Source: Micrasema longulum
Lineage: Eukaryota > Arthropoda > Insecta > Trichoptera > Brachycentridae
Length of the DNA: 64,000 bases
Reading direction: 5' to 3'
Assembly: GCA_022494885.1 (NCBI GenBank)
Contig: JAGVSM010003552.1
Location: forward strand, 223,118 to 287,117
Of the stretch, positions 1 through 11,404 are shown piece by piece. Under the pieces are notes generated by a model. It was not told the origin of the DNA, searched no databases, and saw only the letters and a list, made by a program, of their open reading frames with translations. A program made the position numbers and the translations under genes. How positions within the stretch are numbered: position 1 is the stretch's first letter; each line of letters opens with the position of its first letter.

Positions 1-785
1 TTTCTATTGTTTTACCTTTTTTTTATAATTTTCAATATGTTTTACCTAATTAACAATTATAATTAATATTAATTTGTTTTTTTTGTTATTCCATATTTGG
101 TTCATCTTTTTAACATATTTCAGTGCTGTAAAACAGCGTTTATTCATTATATTTGGTAACTTGTTACAATTTTGTTACTCGCTGAGTCTAGAGACTTTTC
201 CGTGGGACACAATTTTTAAAAACAGGTTTGTTTTACACAAATACAAATAAAACAAATAAAATACATCTGTTATTGAAGAAGTTCAGTACTACGGGAAATT
301 GGATATTAAAAATGTTTTCTAAGGAGATGTAAAAAATTTACGAAAAAAAATATGAAAATGATATTAGTGAAAACGAACTACATACTTTGAACGGCGTTAC
401 TAGTTCCTTTGAATTAACCAGTGATATAGTGTTGTGATAGGTTTCTGCTTTACGGGAAGCTAATTCACCAATCAGAACAACTCAAAAAATCATAGCGCTG
501 ATAATACGATACATAATTTGTTTTTTTAAATATTGGCTTTGTTAAATAGTCTAAAAAAAATCACCGTACTTCCTCATTTACATTTAACGTTTACTGATAA
601 GTACTAAAGAAATATTTTTTTACTTTTAAAAATAGATTTGAAGATCTTCTACGTTAATAATAGTTTTTGGGAGATTTTCGAATATCTCAGAATAACACCA
701 TTTCGTTTTCGCCGATCGTTTTCAGATGTAATTTGTAATTTGGAGAACGACTAATTTTATGTTTAGTGTTGTGAGTTTGGGAAAC
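1..785. other. AT-rich, no gene seen
   Basis: AT-rich sequence with homopolymer runs. No coding frame, tRNA-like box or repeat shared with the rest of the window was recognised. Confidence 0.5.
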
Positions 786-974
786 TCATTTTTTATACTC
801 TGGATCAACAAAGTTATCTACATTCAGTTTGAAGTCAGAAAGTTGTTTTACCAGCAGGACATCACCGAATTTTAATTTTGCAACTTTGTTAATGTATTTT
901 GCATCAAGGATTACACTATTTGGTAAAATCCATATGCTAACCTGTTCAATGTATTGGCAGTTCAATGGCAGCAT
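786..974 (-). other. Unrecognised 62-residue ORF
   Basis: An open frame opening with MLPLNCQYIEQV and containing LKFGDVLLVKQL. Its composition looks more protein-like than most frames here, and it might be a transposon fragment. I do not recognise a family. A shorter overlapping frame on the plus strand has no recognisable features either. Confidence 0.15.
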
Positions 975-1399
975 TTCTAAGCAATATTATATACATATTA
1001 TTATCTACTTACTTGTAGAAGTTTTCGCTTCTAAACTGTCTAAACGTAATGAAAATAGATTAGTCCAATAAATATTAATATTAATAAATTATGCAAATAC
1101 TCTGCTTAGTACTAAACAAGGAGTTAGAAGGCTTACTAATACGAGAATCTCTTCCAGTTTAGGAAAATTTAATTTCCTACGAAAGCTTTGGTCAACGGGT
1201 AATTTCAATTATCAAATTCAATTTTCAACTCTTTTCATTCTTGTGTAAACCGAAAATAAAAGCTTTTATCTTACAACCCTTTAGAAGCATTTTTTTTGGA
1301 GAAATTTCGTGAAAAACTTTTTGTTTTTTTAGGTTAATTTAAATAACAAAAAGATAATTGTTTTTGTTTGTTCTTCGAATATATTTTTTATGTAAGAAA

Positions 1400-1571
1400 A
1401 AAATCTTTCCGTTATGACTATTTACCCAGGTATTTAGATTTAAGAGGCAATTTTCAATGAGTTGTAAATAACTCACTATTAGAAAATGGGAATCAAGTTG
1501 TGGTAGAGTGCGGTTCGAACCTCGGACCTCTGATCCGTGAGTCCTTGACACTAGCCACGGGACCACAACCC
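1400..1571 (-). mobile_element. SINE-A copy 1 (tRNA-headed)
   Basis: Read on the minus strand, it begins with a tRNA-like head (about 1502-1571) carrying an A-box-like GTGGCTAGTGT and a B-box GGTTCGAACC, both RNA polymerase III promoter elements. A body follows with the motif TTTTCTAATAGTGAGTTA, which is shared with the copies at 30351 and 61435. The recurring body attached to the same head makes it a SINE rather than a tRNA gene. Confidence 0.75.
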
Positions 1572-1649
1572 GGTCCATGATATATTAAACTGCAATTTGT
1601 TACTTTTTAAGGATATCGTTGTTTTGTGTATCATTTGAAACAAACAATC

Positions 1650-1885
1650 CATCAGGCTGTTTCCTCGCGGGAGTAAGCTGAGAGCATAGAACGCCTCATC
1701 ACTCTGTCTTTGCAAAAAGACCTCGCTTCCTCAATATTCATTCATGCACTCTCTCATTCCTGATTTTTTCTGACTTTTGACAAATCTTGCTCCAAGTATA
1801 CGGCGTATTGTCGTGCCATGTCTTTTTTAGTCTTCCTTGTTTTGATTTTTCTCAAGCTTTGGTGTTTTGTGCTGGAATTTACCAC
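1650..1885 (-). mobile_element. LINE-G C-terminal remnant
   Basis: The minus-strand translation gives a broken protein with GRLKKTWHD, then a segment ending LRKRGLFAKTE followed by two stops. It lines up with the cleaner copy at 20418-20690 (GRPRKTWHD...VEEARSVCQDRRVWRS). This is the C-terminal tail of a non-LTR retrotransposon polyprotein. It is 5'-truncated and carries stops and frameshifts, so it is a dead copy. Confidence 0.6.
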
Positions 1886-2354
1886 TGTAGTTGGGCCTCC
1901 TGATTTAAATATGTATGTGTATCATTAAAACTCAAAATATTGTTAATTTGGTCACGACGTGTGCGAGAATTAAGTCCAAGTATTTTCCCAAACTAAGAGG
2001 CCTATTTTATAAGGATGTCCTTTTAGGATATCTTTCAGGAGAGAAAGTGCTAGAGCGCCACGGAAATATCTTAAAGTTTTAGCACCCCAGGTGGGTGGGT
2101 AACTTTGTGAATAAGATAATCTAACTTGTAAGACTAAGCGAAAATGAATTATGAGACTACAGCCTTCTAGGGTAGCGAAGTGTAATTTTTACACTGAGTT
2201 AATAGTAAAAGTGTATGAAAAAGGGATACCGAATAATCTTTCGCTGTTTTAAATAGCGTTGAGGAGAATATTGATTAATTCCACAGATAACGATGGCAGG
2301 TAAGTTTTATAAGATGTAACAGTGTATGTTATGCTTATTAAGGTTATTTAAAAA

Positions 2355-2390
2355 GCGTGGCCACAGTGGCAGGTGGCCACAGTGGCAGGA
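2355..2390. repeat. Two-unit tandem repeat
   Basis: The unit GTGGCCACAGTGGCAG occurs twice in direct succession in otherwise AT-rich DNA. Each unit contains the palindrome TGGCCA. Confidence 0.7.
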
Positions 2391-2476
2391 CGCGGCACGT
2401 ATATTTTTTCTTTATATACTACGGTGATGGTAGAGGTGAATGTGATTTTGGTATTTGCATGTGTGTAGCGAGTGTC

Positions 2477-2513
2477 CTGACGAAGAGACAGATATGTCTC
2501 GAAATCGGTAGTC
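2477..2513 (+). ncRNA. Hammerhead-ribozyme-like motif
   Basis: CTGACGA (2477-2483) fits the hammerhead core CUGANGA. A 5-bp stem follows, GAGAC (2485-2489) with GTCTC (2496-2500) around a 6-nt loop, and then GAAA (2501-2504). It is the best core match in the window. Penelope-like elements are known to carry small hammerhead variants near their ends, and related motifs here sit next to PLE sequence. Stem III is at best minimal, and I find no convincing stem I, so self-cleavage is unproven. Confidence 0.4.
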
Positions 2514-2559
2514 ATAAGAAGTTGGCAAGTGGTTAGATACAAATATTTACTTACCTTCA

Positions 2560-3530
2560 TTCAAATGTTTGACCACAAAGTTAATGCTTTGAACATAAAT
2601 AATATTTCAATTGTATACTCAAAACTGGTTACATTTTATTACCCCCTCACGTGATTGTCCGGCGGATTGTCCACTATTCGTTTGTTTACTCGAGGTTTCA
2701 TGTAAAAATTATCAGACAATAATAATAACATGAACGTTTTGCTAATATGATTATTAATCTAGATTTATTTAAGTTAAATCTACTTTCCACTGTGGACGAA
2801 AGAGTACCGTTAACTATAAATATTTGAAAAACTGTTAAAATGCCAAAAAAAATATACTTAATGCCAAAGTAGACGCGGATTACTGAAATAATAAAATAAA
2901 CTTTATGAAAACGAGTTATTATGATCCTATATTTGATAACGATTCAGATAATTTTAATGAAATATTCTTTAATTTCGCGTTTATTTAAATTAGAGTACTT
3001 TTTAACTGCTTGTATTGCTTAAATATTCAAAACTCACTTCTTAAATATGGACATAAAATTACCCCTTAGATAACTGTGTCTCATTCTGTATTTATTTAAT
3101 GTCGGTTGGATAGTGTCTTTGTAATTCTTTCAAAAGGCCTTTAATTTTTCGGGAGACATAACTTATTAGGTGACAGCTATTTGAATTTCTAATTTATGAA
3201 AATCTTTTCTAACCAAAGTCCAAAATGTGCTTGTCCGTTCACTAGGGAGGTTTACACAAATATACAACCCTCATTAAGTCCGACGCAATGCTGTAGAAAA
3301 TTTATATTTTTGATAAACATATTTATGTCACTTTAGCTTATTTTCACGAAGTTTATTTTGTTATTATGTTACTTTAAATCAAATTAAATATTTAACAATG
3401 TTTGTGGTTAAAAACTGTTGGTTGAAGTTTATTGTTATTAAAAAATTCCCCAGAGAAATATAGAGCAATATGAAGCAAATCATAATTTTATATTAAATAC
3501 AATACATTATTTGCTGCAAGATTAACAGTA
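2560..3530. other. No gene seen
   Basis: AT-rich sequence in which no coding frame, RNA gene or shared repeat was recognised. Confidence 0.5.
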
Positions 3531-3900
3531 TTGCACATAAAACGTCCGTTTACACGAGAGCAACGTCCTGCAGTACATTCACGCCATAAAGACATGAAGA
3601 ACAAAGAAACGTGTTCTATAAAGAGACCACAGGGTGTGGTTATGCCCCGTCAGCCCAAGCAAGTTAGCCCAAGCAGATCAGTTCTGAGTGTCAGCTCAAC
3701 GCAGTCACTCAGTTTTAGTGTGTAGTCCAATCCAGTGCAGTCACTTCAACTTAAATTGCCAATACTCTCGTGTTCCGTATAATTATCCACCATAAAAGAA
3801 ATGTGCATTTGTCTCTAAAAAAGTCTTCTGTCAATCTTCAATTCAGGTAGGAGCTCCAACTCTCAACACAACACTCAAATCCGACACATATTTTTTTTTT
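3531..3900. other. GC-richer patch with short direct repeats
   Basis: Somewhat richer in GC than its surroundings. AGCCCAAGCA occurs twice at about 3653-3677, and CAGTCACT recurs nearby. A 64-residue open frame on the plus strand shows no family features. It could be an LTR or untranslated-exon fragment; neither is supported. Confidence 0.25.
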
Positions 3901-3939
3901 GATTACAAGCCTTTAGGATAGAACGTCAAGTAGCCGAAG

Positions 3940-4063
3940 TTGAGAATTTTCGAAACTTCATTCTTTTTCCGTTCAATCGAGAAAATAAAGCTGCCAAAGC
4001 TGTTATTGATATTTGCGCAGTGTACGGTAAAGATGCTATGAATTATAAACATATTTGCTCCAT
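3940..4063 (+). mobile_element. Mariner transposase HTH fragment
   Basis: The plus-strand frame gives FNRENKAAKAVIDICAVYG followed by KDAMNYK. This matches the N-terminal helix-turn-helix of mariner transposases, which bind the inverted terminal repeats (family pattern: residues ending ICAVYGEDA). Only this ~40-residue piece survives, with no catalytic domain. A fragment of the same subfamily lies at 10055-10160. Confidence 0.6.
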
Positions 4064-4129
4064 TTATTTTTTTTTGCTTGGTGTTGCTTTCTTCGTTTAG
4101 AAAAAAAGCTGACACAGCTTATGTCGAAT

Positions 4130-4970
4130 TATGTATGAGTCCCATTAATAACCAAAATACACATCATTTTGTAACAAATTTTTCCGTTTAGTTATATTCT
4201 GCGTAACCTTCAGGATAATTTTCTTTTGAGGGTAATCCAATAGTAATTTAAAACATTTTTATTCGATTCGGATACGATTAGTGCGACTATTTAGACCGAT
4301 AATTATTCAGACTGAATACATTTTGAATATAAGTTTTACATTTGAATAATTTAATTACTTTTCAAGTGAGATTGATACTCAAAGATTAAAAAAAATAATT
4401 CATTGAAGAACATTATCTTACGAATTTGCACATCGCGCGAATACTTTTGGTTACAAAAACAACTTTCTTAATTATTTTTTAAATTAAGAAATTAATTGGA
4501 ACAAAAGATATCTCTGCTGTTGCAGTGATAATAATAAAGCATATAAATTGTTATTTTTATGATAATCAATTAAAAATTAAATTAAGGACTGTAGCTATAA
4601 AAACAGTTTTTGATAGCGTTGTCGTAAAAGATAATTCGAACAATGTTTTTAAAAAAAAGATTTTCATCTGTAAAACACAACATGAATTAATGTGGTTATC
4701 AAGATAAATGCGTTAAGCATTCTTTACTCTCTGCTTACTCTTTCGTGGAAGTGTCGTTAGGGTTGCAAATGTTGTTTTATATTTATTGTAATATTATGAG
4801 ACGCCCTTGAGCGGAAACAAAAGAATTGAGATATCTCTTTTGAAATACCAAATTTAAAAAAATGAAGTATAACTACAAAAACAAATTCAATATATTATAC
4901 AAACTCACAAAAATTGAAAAGCTCGAAATATTGTTTAAGAAACCAGCTGGTCTAAAAAGAAGTATAAAAA
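4130..4970. other. No gene seen
   Basis: AT-rich. A 60-residue open frame near 4525 looks like chance. The string ACGCCCTTGAGCGG near 4800 resembles the start of LINE-H 3' ends but is too short to call. Confidence 0.45.
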
Positions 4971-4974
4971 AGAA

Positions 4975-5222
4975 AAATATTTTCAGGCGTTGCCTAGTAT
5001 GTAGGTGATAACATTCAGTCAGATGAATCCCACCCGCATCAATAAAGGTTTCAGCTCATTAGCTTCACAAAGATCGACAGATAGAAGAATTGAAAAAATG
5101 TGAATGTTCAAACATTGGCAGAATGGTGAATGTTACACAGTTTGTAAAGTGACCACCGAAACCAGTCAATGGCAGATCATAAGCCACGGAAATGCCTAGA
5201 CTTGTAAATTACTTACTTTAAA
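4975..5222 (+). repeat. Rep-C copy 1
   Basis: Carries the recurrent rep-C blocks in order: CAGGCGTTGCCTAGTA, CAGATGAATCCCACCCGCAT, AATGGTGAATGTTACACAG and AAATGCCTAGACTT. The same ordered blocks recur about 16 times in the window on both strands. No coding potential is seen. The family is non-autonomous and its class is unknown. Confidence 0.8.
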
Positions 5223-5400
5223 ATGTCTTTATTAATTTTACACTAAATTACACTTATAATCTACACTATGCTATGAAAAAAGGAGAGGGATGAGAAAAAA
5301 AGAAGACTGAAAAAGGGTATGTTCTCTTTTTGCTCCACAACAGCCAAGGAAGCTCAATTACAGTGGTGAATTAAATCACAGAACACCCAGGCTTGATTAA
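5222..5400 (-). mobile_element. LINE 3' end (polypurine type)
   Basis: The purine-rich stretch following ATCTACACTATGCTATG resembles the 3' tail of the minus-strand LINE at 49970-50330 (ATCTACACTAAACTATG, then purines). It is probably a very short 5'-truncated copy of that family. Confidence 0.4.
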
Positions 5401-5460
5401 ATCACATTAGATTTTTGCTGTTGAAAACTGTTGTTAAATACATATGTATGTTTGTATTTG

Positions 5461-6300
5461 TCGGCCTCATGGTGTAATGCTCAACGCGTTTGACTACCAT
5501 TCAAGAGATCTCAGGTTTGATTCTCGATATGGTTGATACGAAATATTTATTTAAAAGTGTACATTCACTCTAGAATATTTGTTTATTTTGTTTACATTTA
5601 TTTTTATTCAGATATTAAAAACATTACAGAAAAAAAACCAATTCATTCCATATACAATAATAGATCACAAATTATAGTAGATAGTTATGTTATTAAAATA
5701 ATATAACAAAAATTTTAAAAAAATAATTAAAAGTTAGAAAGTGCTTTCCTTAGGGAAGGCCCACTGTCGTGAAATATGTTGACATCCGAGGTGATGCGAT
5801 TAAGTAGCAAGATTGCTCTACCAACCAGCATAACCATTGGCAGGTTGGGTCTGCATCGTGGTAGGTAAAACAATCCATGCTGTTTTTGTCGAAGATAGTT
5901 ATCAGGTTCGAACAGACTGACATCCATCAGATTTACTGAGTTATGTATACAACCATCAATCACCTGGAAAAAGGGAACACCCAAATGAACGTCCCTCCTC
6001 CTCCTCCTCCATAATGAATAATTGCCTAGCATCCCCAGTAAAAAGTCGGTTAGGAAGAGTCAAGGATAATATCCAGACTCTTTTAGGTACAGATAGCGCA
6101 GAAATTTCTTCTGCACTCTCCACCATCAGAGTATCGGGCCTCATAGTCCTTGAACTGGTACATGAAGCGTAAGACTGGTCATCTTACCTTCATGTAACAA
6201 AAAAAAATCAAGATGCGCTGCGATTTGTGTACCGATGCAGTGCCCTGTGCGCCATTAGGTGCGGAAAGGGAATGATGATGCCGATGATGATGATGGTGTT
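5461..6300 (+). mobile_element. SINE-B copy 1, split by a LINE
   Basis: A tRNA-like head lies at 5461-5535 (CATGGTGTAATGCTCAACGC, then the B-box-like CAGGTTTGATTCTC). The conserved SINE-B tail lies at 6143-6300 (CATGAAGCGTAAGACTGG, GCGGAAAGGGAATGATGATG), ending in a GATGAT simple repeat. Other copies carry head and tail within about 250 bp. The ~580 bp separating them here is occupied by an antisense LINE end, so I read this as one SINE interrupted by a later insertion. Confidence 0.7.
5585..6140 (-). mobile_element. CR1-like LINE C-terminus nested in SINE-B
   Basis: The minus-strand frame contains GLFYLPRCRPNLPMVMLVGR then AILLLNRITSDVNIFHDS. This is the C-terminal signature of CR1/Jockey-type non-LTR retrotransposon proteins (F-Y-x-P-R-C-R-T-N ... 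LLN ... DIF). No RT domain remains. An A-rich tail lies toward 5585. It sits inside the SINE-B copy, so it is the younger insertion. A frame break at about 6000 separates an upstream acidic segment. Confidence 0.65.
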
Positions 6301-6569
6301 GTAATATCTGTACCTTTAAGCTGAAATGCTGGATGTCACATTTAGTAAATTGTTCAGGAGAGCAGTTTGAAGTTGTAAAACTGTTTCAAATGTATCTCTT
6401 GAAGTGAAAACACAATTTAATGCTGTTTTTTTGGATTTATCGGCTTTTCATAAGAAGATTTTTTTTTAAATAATTTAAAATTTGGATTATCAAATAACTA
6501 CAGGATTTCAATCTTTTTTGTTCTAAGCGCCTGACCCGCGCCCTTATTCTTCCTCGGACTTTAGTATAA

Positions 6570-7380
6570 AAAGTTATTTATTTATTAATTCACACGCCCT
6601 ACGGGCTTTTACATATTTTAGAAATTACATTCAAGTGCAGAAGTGAAACATGAGTATGTAAATTTAGTTAAAATTAAAGATAACTTAAGAAAAGCTAAAA
6701 GATACAATAATAAGTAAAAATCAGAAAATGTACCAACATAGGTATATGGTACATAGAAAAATATTTAATAAATTCACATATGAAAACATACACGCATACA
6801 TATACATACATATAAGTTTATAAATTATTATTGAGATACATGAGAAAAAAAATAGTAAATAAAGAACAATATTAAGAAATTTTACACAAATTAATTTATA
6901 GCCTTTTGAATAGTAAACCTACATTTATATAAAGACAGACAAAATATATCAACTTCACCATACTCGTTACCTAGCCGGTGTAGTCTAGGTATTGGTGAAT
7001 TGTAATAATAATTGTGACTGCCAGGAGATTAAAAAAATAACGTTAGCTGCCGAGTATTTCGAACAGGTACTTTTAAGCTGATAACACTAGTTAATTCCTG
7101 GACGTCCAATACGCCATTTGCTATTTTATATAAATTTAATAAATCATTTAAAATTCTTCTTTTACATAGAGTTGACATATTTAGTGTAGATAATGAATTA
7201 TCATAATCAATATTTTCAGTGGGTATATTAAGTTTGTAATTGATGAATCTAAGGAATTTACGTTGTACTCTTTCTAACTTTAAAATATGAACATTGTAAT
7301 AAGGTAATGTAGAGTATTTAATGAAAAACAATGTATTTGTAAAATTTTCCTTCAGCCAAAACACTAAATGACGTGCCAAT
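6570..7380 (-). mobile_element. LINE-H copy 1
   Basis: A frame at 7029-7379 reads YNVHILKLERVQRKFLRFIN ... RRILNDLLNLYKIANGVLD ... VPVRNTRQLTLFF. This is the region after the RT catalytic core in CR1/Daphne-like LINEs. After a frameshift the tail reads SPIPRLHRLGNEYGEVDIF, the LINE-H terminal signature. The 3' end at 6570 is a TTATTTAT-type simple repeat. It is 5'-truncated and lacks the YADD-containing RT core. Sister copies lie at 7962, 9520 and 32990. Confidence 0.75.
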
Positions 7381-7960
7381 AATTAAAACAATAATTATTT
7401 ATGAAAATAACAGGTAAATATAAATTTAATGCCATATTATTAATAGCGATAAAACAGTAATTGAAAGGAAACAGTATGTAAAAATAGCAAAGTAAAGTAA
7501 TGAAAAACGGCAACAAAAATGTCATAATTGTTAAATATGACTAATTATGACAATAAGACAAAATCTTGTGCAAAATCCTTCGCTGCGTCAGAGGTAGTTT
7601 GTTAAAAAAATTGTGGAATTTATTCGGTATCCACTGCTTTAATACTAGCAAACCGTAGAATTTTGTTGAAAGCAGAGTATTATTACTGCACTACTGGTGT
7701 TTTAGAACAAGTTTTTTCAGTAGTGGTATACCGGAGGATTCATATGTTTATAGCATGAATAGAATCTGAATTTAAAAACAAAATGACATTCATAACTCAA
7801 TTTTGCAAAAAATTTGACTTCCATCCTTTCAGCTTTAAAGTACTGATACATTAATATAAGTAACTCTCCAGGGGGTTGAATCGAATATTTTTCTTTGAAA
7901 AATTGGGCTCATTCATAATTGAGCTGATATGAGTTTTTTTGAGCCCTTTATTGCCGCATA
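7381..7960. other. No gene seen
   Basis: AT-rich spacer between two minus-strand LINE-H copies; no coding frame or shared repeat recognised. Confidence 0.45.
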
Positions 7961-7961
7961 T

Positions 7962-8722
7962 ATTATTCATTTATTTCGACGGCTTACGCCTTTAACAAAG
8001 TATAAAATAATATTGAAAAACAATTATAATAAAAAAACACCTGAACACAGTATAAAAAATAAAGAAACATGAAATAAAATCAGCAAAAAATAAGAAAATA
8101 ATGAAGAAAAATTAAATTAGAAATTAAAACATAGGTAAACAGCAAATTAACAATAAATAAATAGTTAAAATAAAAAAGTATTGAAGTAACAGAGGCTATG
8201 TATCATAGCATAAACAGTAAAACAAGTATAACACTTGGTACATTTTTATAATTTGGAAAAGAAGTGATTAAAACGTAATGATTTTGATTGGTTTTTTTTT
8301 GAGGAATTAAATCAATCTAATTTTCCATGTTGGTTTGCTTACATGTGGGACCGTGGAATAGGTGAGTATTTGGCATAGTTTGAACTATGTAAATCGACAG
8401 TAAAATAAGTATTTTGTCTCGTCCCACGCTGTCTCATAAAAATTCGCACAATTTAAAAGTTCGGGACTGTCGAAAATATTATTGAATAACTTGAAAAGCA
8501 GCACTAAGTCTGAAATTTCCGTTCTATCACTAGTTCACATTCATTTTAACTGCTTGATCAAACATTTATAGTTAAATTCTTCAATCGAAATGTTTAATTT
8601 GAAATTTATAAATCTTAAAAACTTGTGTTGGACCTTCTCCATACTGTTTATATGGGTAACATAATGAGGAGACCAAATATGTTTGTTTGCATATATAAAT
8701 ATGATGCAAGCACGTTTTATTC
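7962..8722 (-). mobile_element. LINE-H copy 2
   Basis: The minus-strand translation gives HIWSPHYVTHINSMEKVQHK then FLRFINFKLN, followed by SDLVLLFKLFNNIFDSPELL. This aligns with copy 1 (VQRKFLRFINYKLN ... DLLNLYKIANGVLD). The 3' end at 7962 has ATTCATTTATTTCGACGGCT, like the other LINE-H ends. Several stops are present. Confidence 0.65.
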
Positions 8723-9290
8723 AAACACATCTTTCTTTAAGAGTTGAGCAAAGTCCCGAAGGATTCCGTGAGAGCGTCTGAATATTTCTATGAAAATTCG
8801 GAAGTTTTCATGTTCACACTTCTCAAAAACATTCTCATATACAATTCCTTATTCTTTCCTAACTAGTTCATGGAAATTCTACAACTTTTCCTGCTTTGTC
8901 TCTTATAGCATCTTTTATCGTGTCATAACTTAGTGCTAACCAGTAGCAAAGAAATGATACTTGAATTACACAAAAGCCTTCGCGAGGGGAAATATATTAT
9001 ATTACTGTGGTAATGATTTGTATGGCGGTCTTACTAATTCAACTAAAGCGTCAACTATTCGTAATGTTACTTGAGAACCCAATCTTGAAACAATTGCAGC
9101 CACTCAAAACTTATGGCTTACTCCCACATTTACATCGTTGATATCAAAATATGTTATTAAATTCAATCACCAACATATTATACTTACAGAACTTCAAGTT
9201 TGTTAGCAAAAATTCTTCGTGGATGTTTATCGTGATTTGTTGTTAAAATAAAAGACATTTGGGTTTTGTAACTTCCACAGATACATTGGG
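8723..9290. other. No gene seen
   Basis: No coding frame or shared repeat was recognised in this AT-rich spacer. Confidence 0.45.
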
Positions 9291-9326
9291 ACTGTAAACC
9301 GAGTCAACTTTCAAAAATAACTGGGA

Positions 9327-9500
9327 GTGCGGCTAGGAGTGAAAACCAAACGCCGCATGTATAAAGCCGGCATAACACCTATTCTTCTCTACGGATGTAA
9401 ATCGTGGCAACACACTACGGCCAAAAACAGCAAAATACTGAGCTTTAAAAATAGGTGTCTCAGAAGAATCTTGGGTATGCGGTGGTTTGTCTCAGTAAGA
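9327..9500 (+). mobile_element. Non-LTR retrotransposon C-terminal fragment (RTE-like)
   Basis: The frame reads RLGVKTKRRMYKAGITPILL then YGCKSWQHTTAKNSK and RCLRRILGMRW. This is the conserved segment downstream of the RT domain in RTE/Jockey-like LINEs (family pattern: K-x-x-L-Y-x-A-x-x-x-x-x-LLYGCE-T-W ... CLRRIL). The frame then runs into the TTATTTAT end of LINE-H copy 3, so this fragment was cut by that insertion. A relative lies at 39290-39722. Confidence 0.65.
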
Positions 9501-9519
9501 AATTTGAATATTTTTAAAT

Positions 9520-10040
9520 TTATTTTATTTATTTATTTATTTTACGGCACAAGTTCCTTTTACAATAAAAAACATACATAATTATGAGTTAGTTAGATGT
9601 ACAAAAAATTAAAAACAATATTAAAACATGGGTATAAAAAGGAAAATAAAAATAACAAGAAATATATTATATAGTTACATGTACATTTGTATGTCAGCAT
9701 ACAAAAGATATAAAAAAAAAAAAGAATTAACACCAGATCATAAGCATGAGTAGCTAATGCAAATAATTTGTTGATTAACTGTAGAACATCATAAAATATT
9801 TATAAAGAGATGATTTGAATTCACAGAGACTCGAGTTAAAAATGTCGATATGAGAGGTACATTCGTTTCCTAGTCTGTGTATACGCGGTATTGGTGAGTG
9901 AAAAAGATAGTTGGTTAGAGAAGGGTGACTGTTTTGTCCAGTTCTACGTATTAGTATATTAATGTTTATTAAATCTAGGAGTTTGCAACAGCCGAATTTA
10001 GTATTAATGATTTTATATTGTATTTGATGTCTTTAAAATG
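9520..10040 (-). mobile_element. LINE-H copy 3
   Basis: The 3' end is TTATTTATTTATTTATTTTA at about 9522. The minus strand at 9840-10000 reads INILIRRTGQNSHPSLTN then HSPIPRIHRLGNECTSHIDI, the LINE-H C-terminal signature. It is 5'-truncated and contains an A-run near 9715. It disrupts the RTE-like fragment just upstream. Confidence 0.65.
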
Positions 10041-10054
10041 AAATGTCAAGTATA

Positions 10055-10160
10055 AGAAAGTGAGAATTTTCGATAACTTCTGTTCGCGTTCAATTGAGGA
10101 ATAAAGCTGGCAAAACTGCTTGCAACATTGGCGCAGTGTACGGTGAAGATGTTTTTAATT
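10055..10160 (+). mobile_element. Mariner transposase HTH fragment 2
   Basis: The plus-strand frame reads VQLRNKAGKTACNIGAVYG then EDVFN. It is the same HTH segment as at 3940-4063 (RENKAAKAVIDICAVYGKDA). The rest of the transposase is missing. Confidence 0.6.
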
Positions 10161-11100
10161 AAAGTTATGAAATAATGAAGGAGAATTCATGATTAACTAC
10201 TGTGTTGTAGTTGAACGTAGATATGCAGAAAGCAGGCCAGCTATGAAACTGATATAATATTATATAATTCATATTTACGGCGAACTTCAATAATTTGAAT
10301 GTTATAACAAAATCATTAAACATAGATTTATTTACGAATAATCATAACGAAGTGCGGCATTTGCTTTAGAAATAATTTCGTAGCGTTTTTTTATGTTTTT
10401 TCTTTTGCATTTATATTTAGATCATTGTTTATTTTATGTTTGAGCATATATTAAAATTTACTGTGGTGCTATTTGTGAAAACCTGTCATTGGCTTATTAT
10501 TTGTTTGTTTTGATTTTTATGCATAATAATAAATGTAGCTGTTGGTTATTCGAATAAGGAATAACGAATAGAAGCACTTTTGTGAAAAGAATCACAAATG
10601 GCAATTTTTTAAGTCTAAGTTTATTTTTTTTAAAATATGCATTTTGCAGAAAACAACTAGATCTTATATATAATACAACTCCTGAAAATATGAGAAGATA
10701 TTCGTATACGTGACATTTTGAAATCATGACATAGTCAGAAGTTGATTATTACAGTTTTTTTTTTGTATGAAAGCGGTATGGCAGTTTTTAGCAGAAAATA
10801 GAATCGACCTCCTTGAACCCGATAATACAAATATTTTGACAAAACTGAGGACTGCCTGCTTTCTGCATAGTTACGTTTAATTGTTTTATTTTTGTGTTCT
10901 CTTATTGTCTTCATTTGGGAAAAAAATTGAGAAATCTTTTGTTAACACCATTTTTGTTATCTTAAGAGTCTCAATCAAAACAAGCTCTCTAGGTGTATTT
11001 AAAAATCTCAATGTTATATCTATAATTTTATATTTTATAACTTAATGTAAAAACTCTGTTACTATACGCACGTAAACATTATTCTCTAACTTCCGTTACA
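10161..11100. other. No gene seen
   Basis: AT-rich. A 76-residue minus-strand frame near 10600 is hydrophobic and lysine-rich by composition and has no recognisable domain. Confidence 0.45.
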
Positions 11101-11104
11101 AATG

Positions 11105-11250
11105 CAAGAGTTACTAAATATTCCACCCTGATGCTGCAAAAAAATATAAAATAAATACAACCTTCGGTCAAAGAGGATTGGTCTAGTGCTCGGTTAAAGC
11201 GTACAATCTACTTCCATTATCCATAAGGACAATTAATCCGTTCTCACAAT
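11105..11250 (+). repeat. Rep-E copy 1
   Basis: The blocks TTCCACCCTGATGCTGCAAA, TTCGGTCAAAGAGGATTGGT and ACAATCTACTTCCATTATCC recur in reverse complement at 19725-19880. There are two copies in the window; the class is unknown. Confidence 0.65.
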
Positions 11251-11404
11251 ATAAAATTGCTATTCAGAAATGGATAGTGGAGGTGGGTTGTACACGGCTC
11301 AATGAGTGGATCAAGCCAAATAGGTAAAATGTGTTTACTGTTTATGAAATTTGTTCTATCGGTCTATATAAATTGGTTTTGTATTTTGTGATTATTTAAG
11401 TTTA

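Noticed and set aside
1502..1571. tRNA gene on the minus strand
   Set aside because: The A and B boxes are SINE-type. The same body follows in the other SINE-A copies, and no cloverleaf was convincing.
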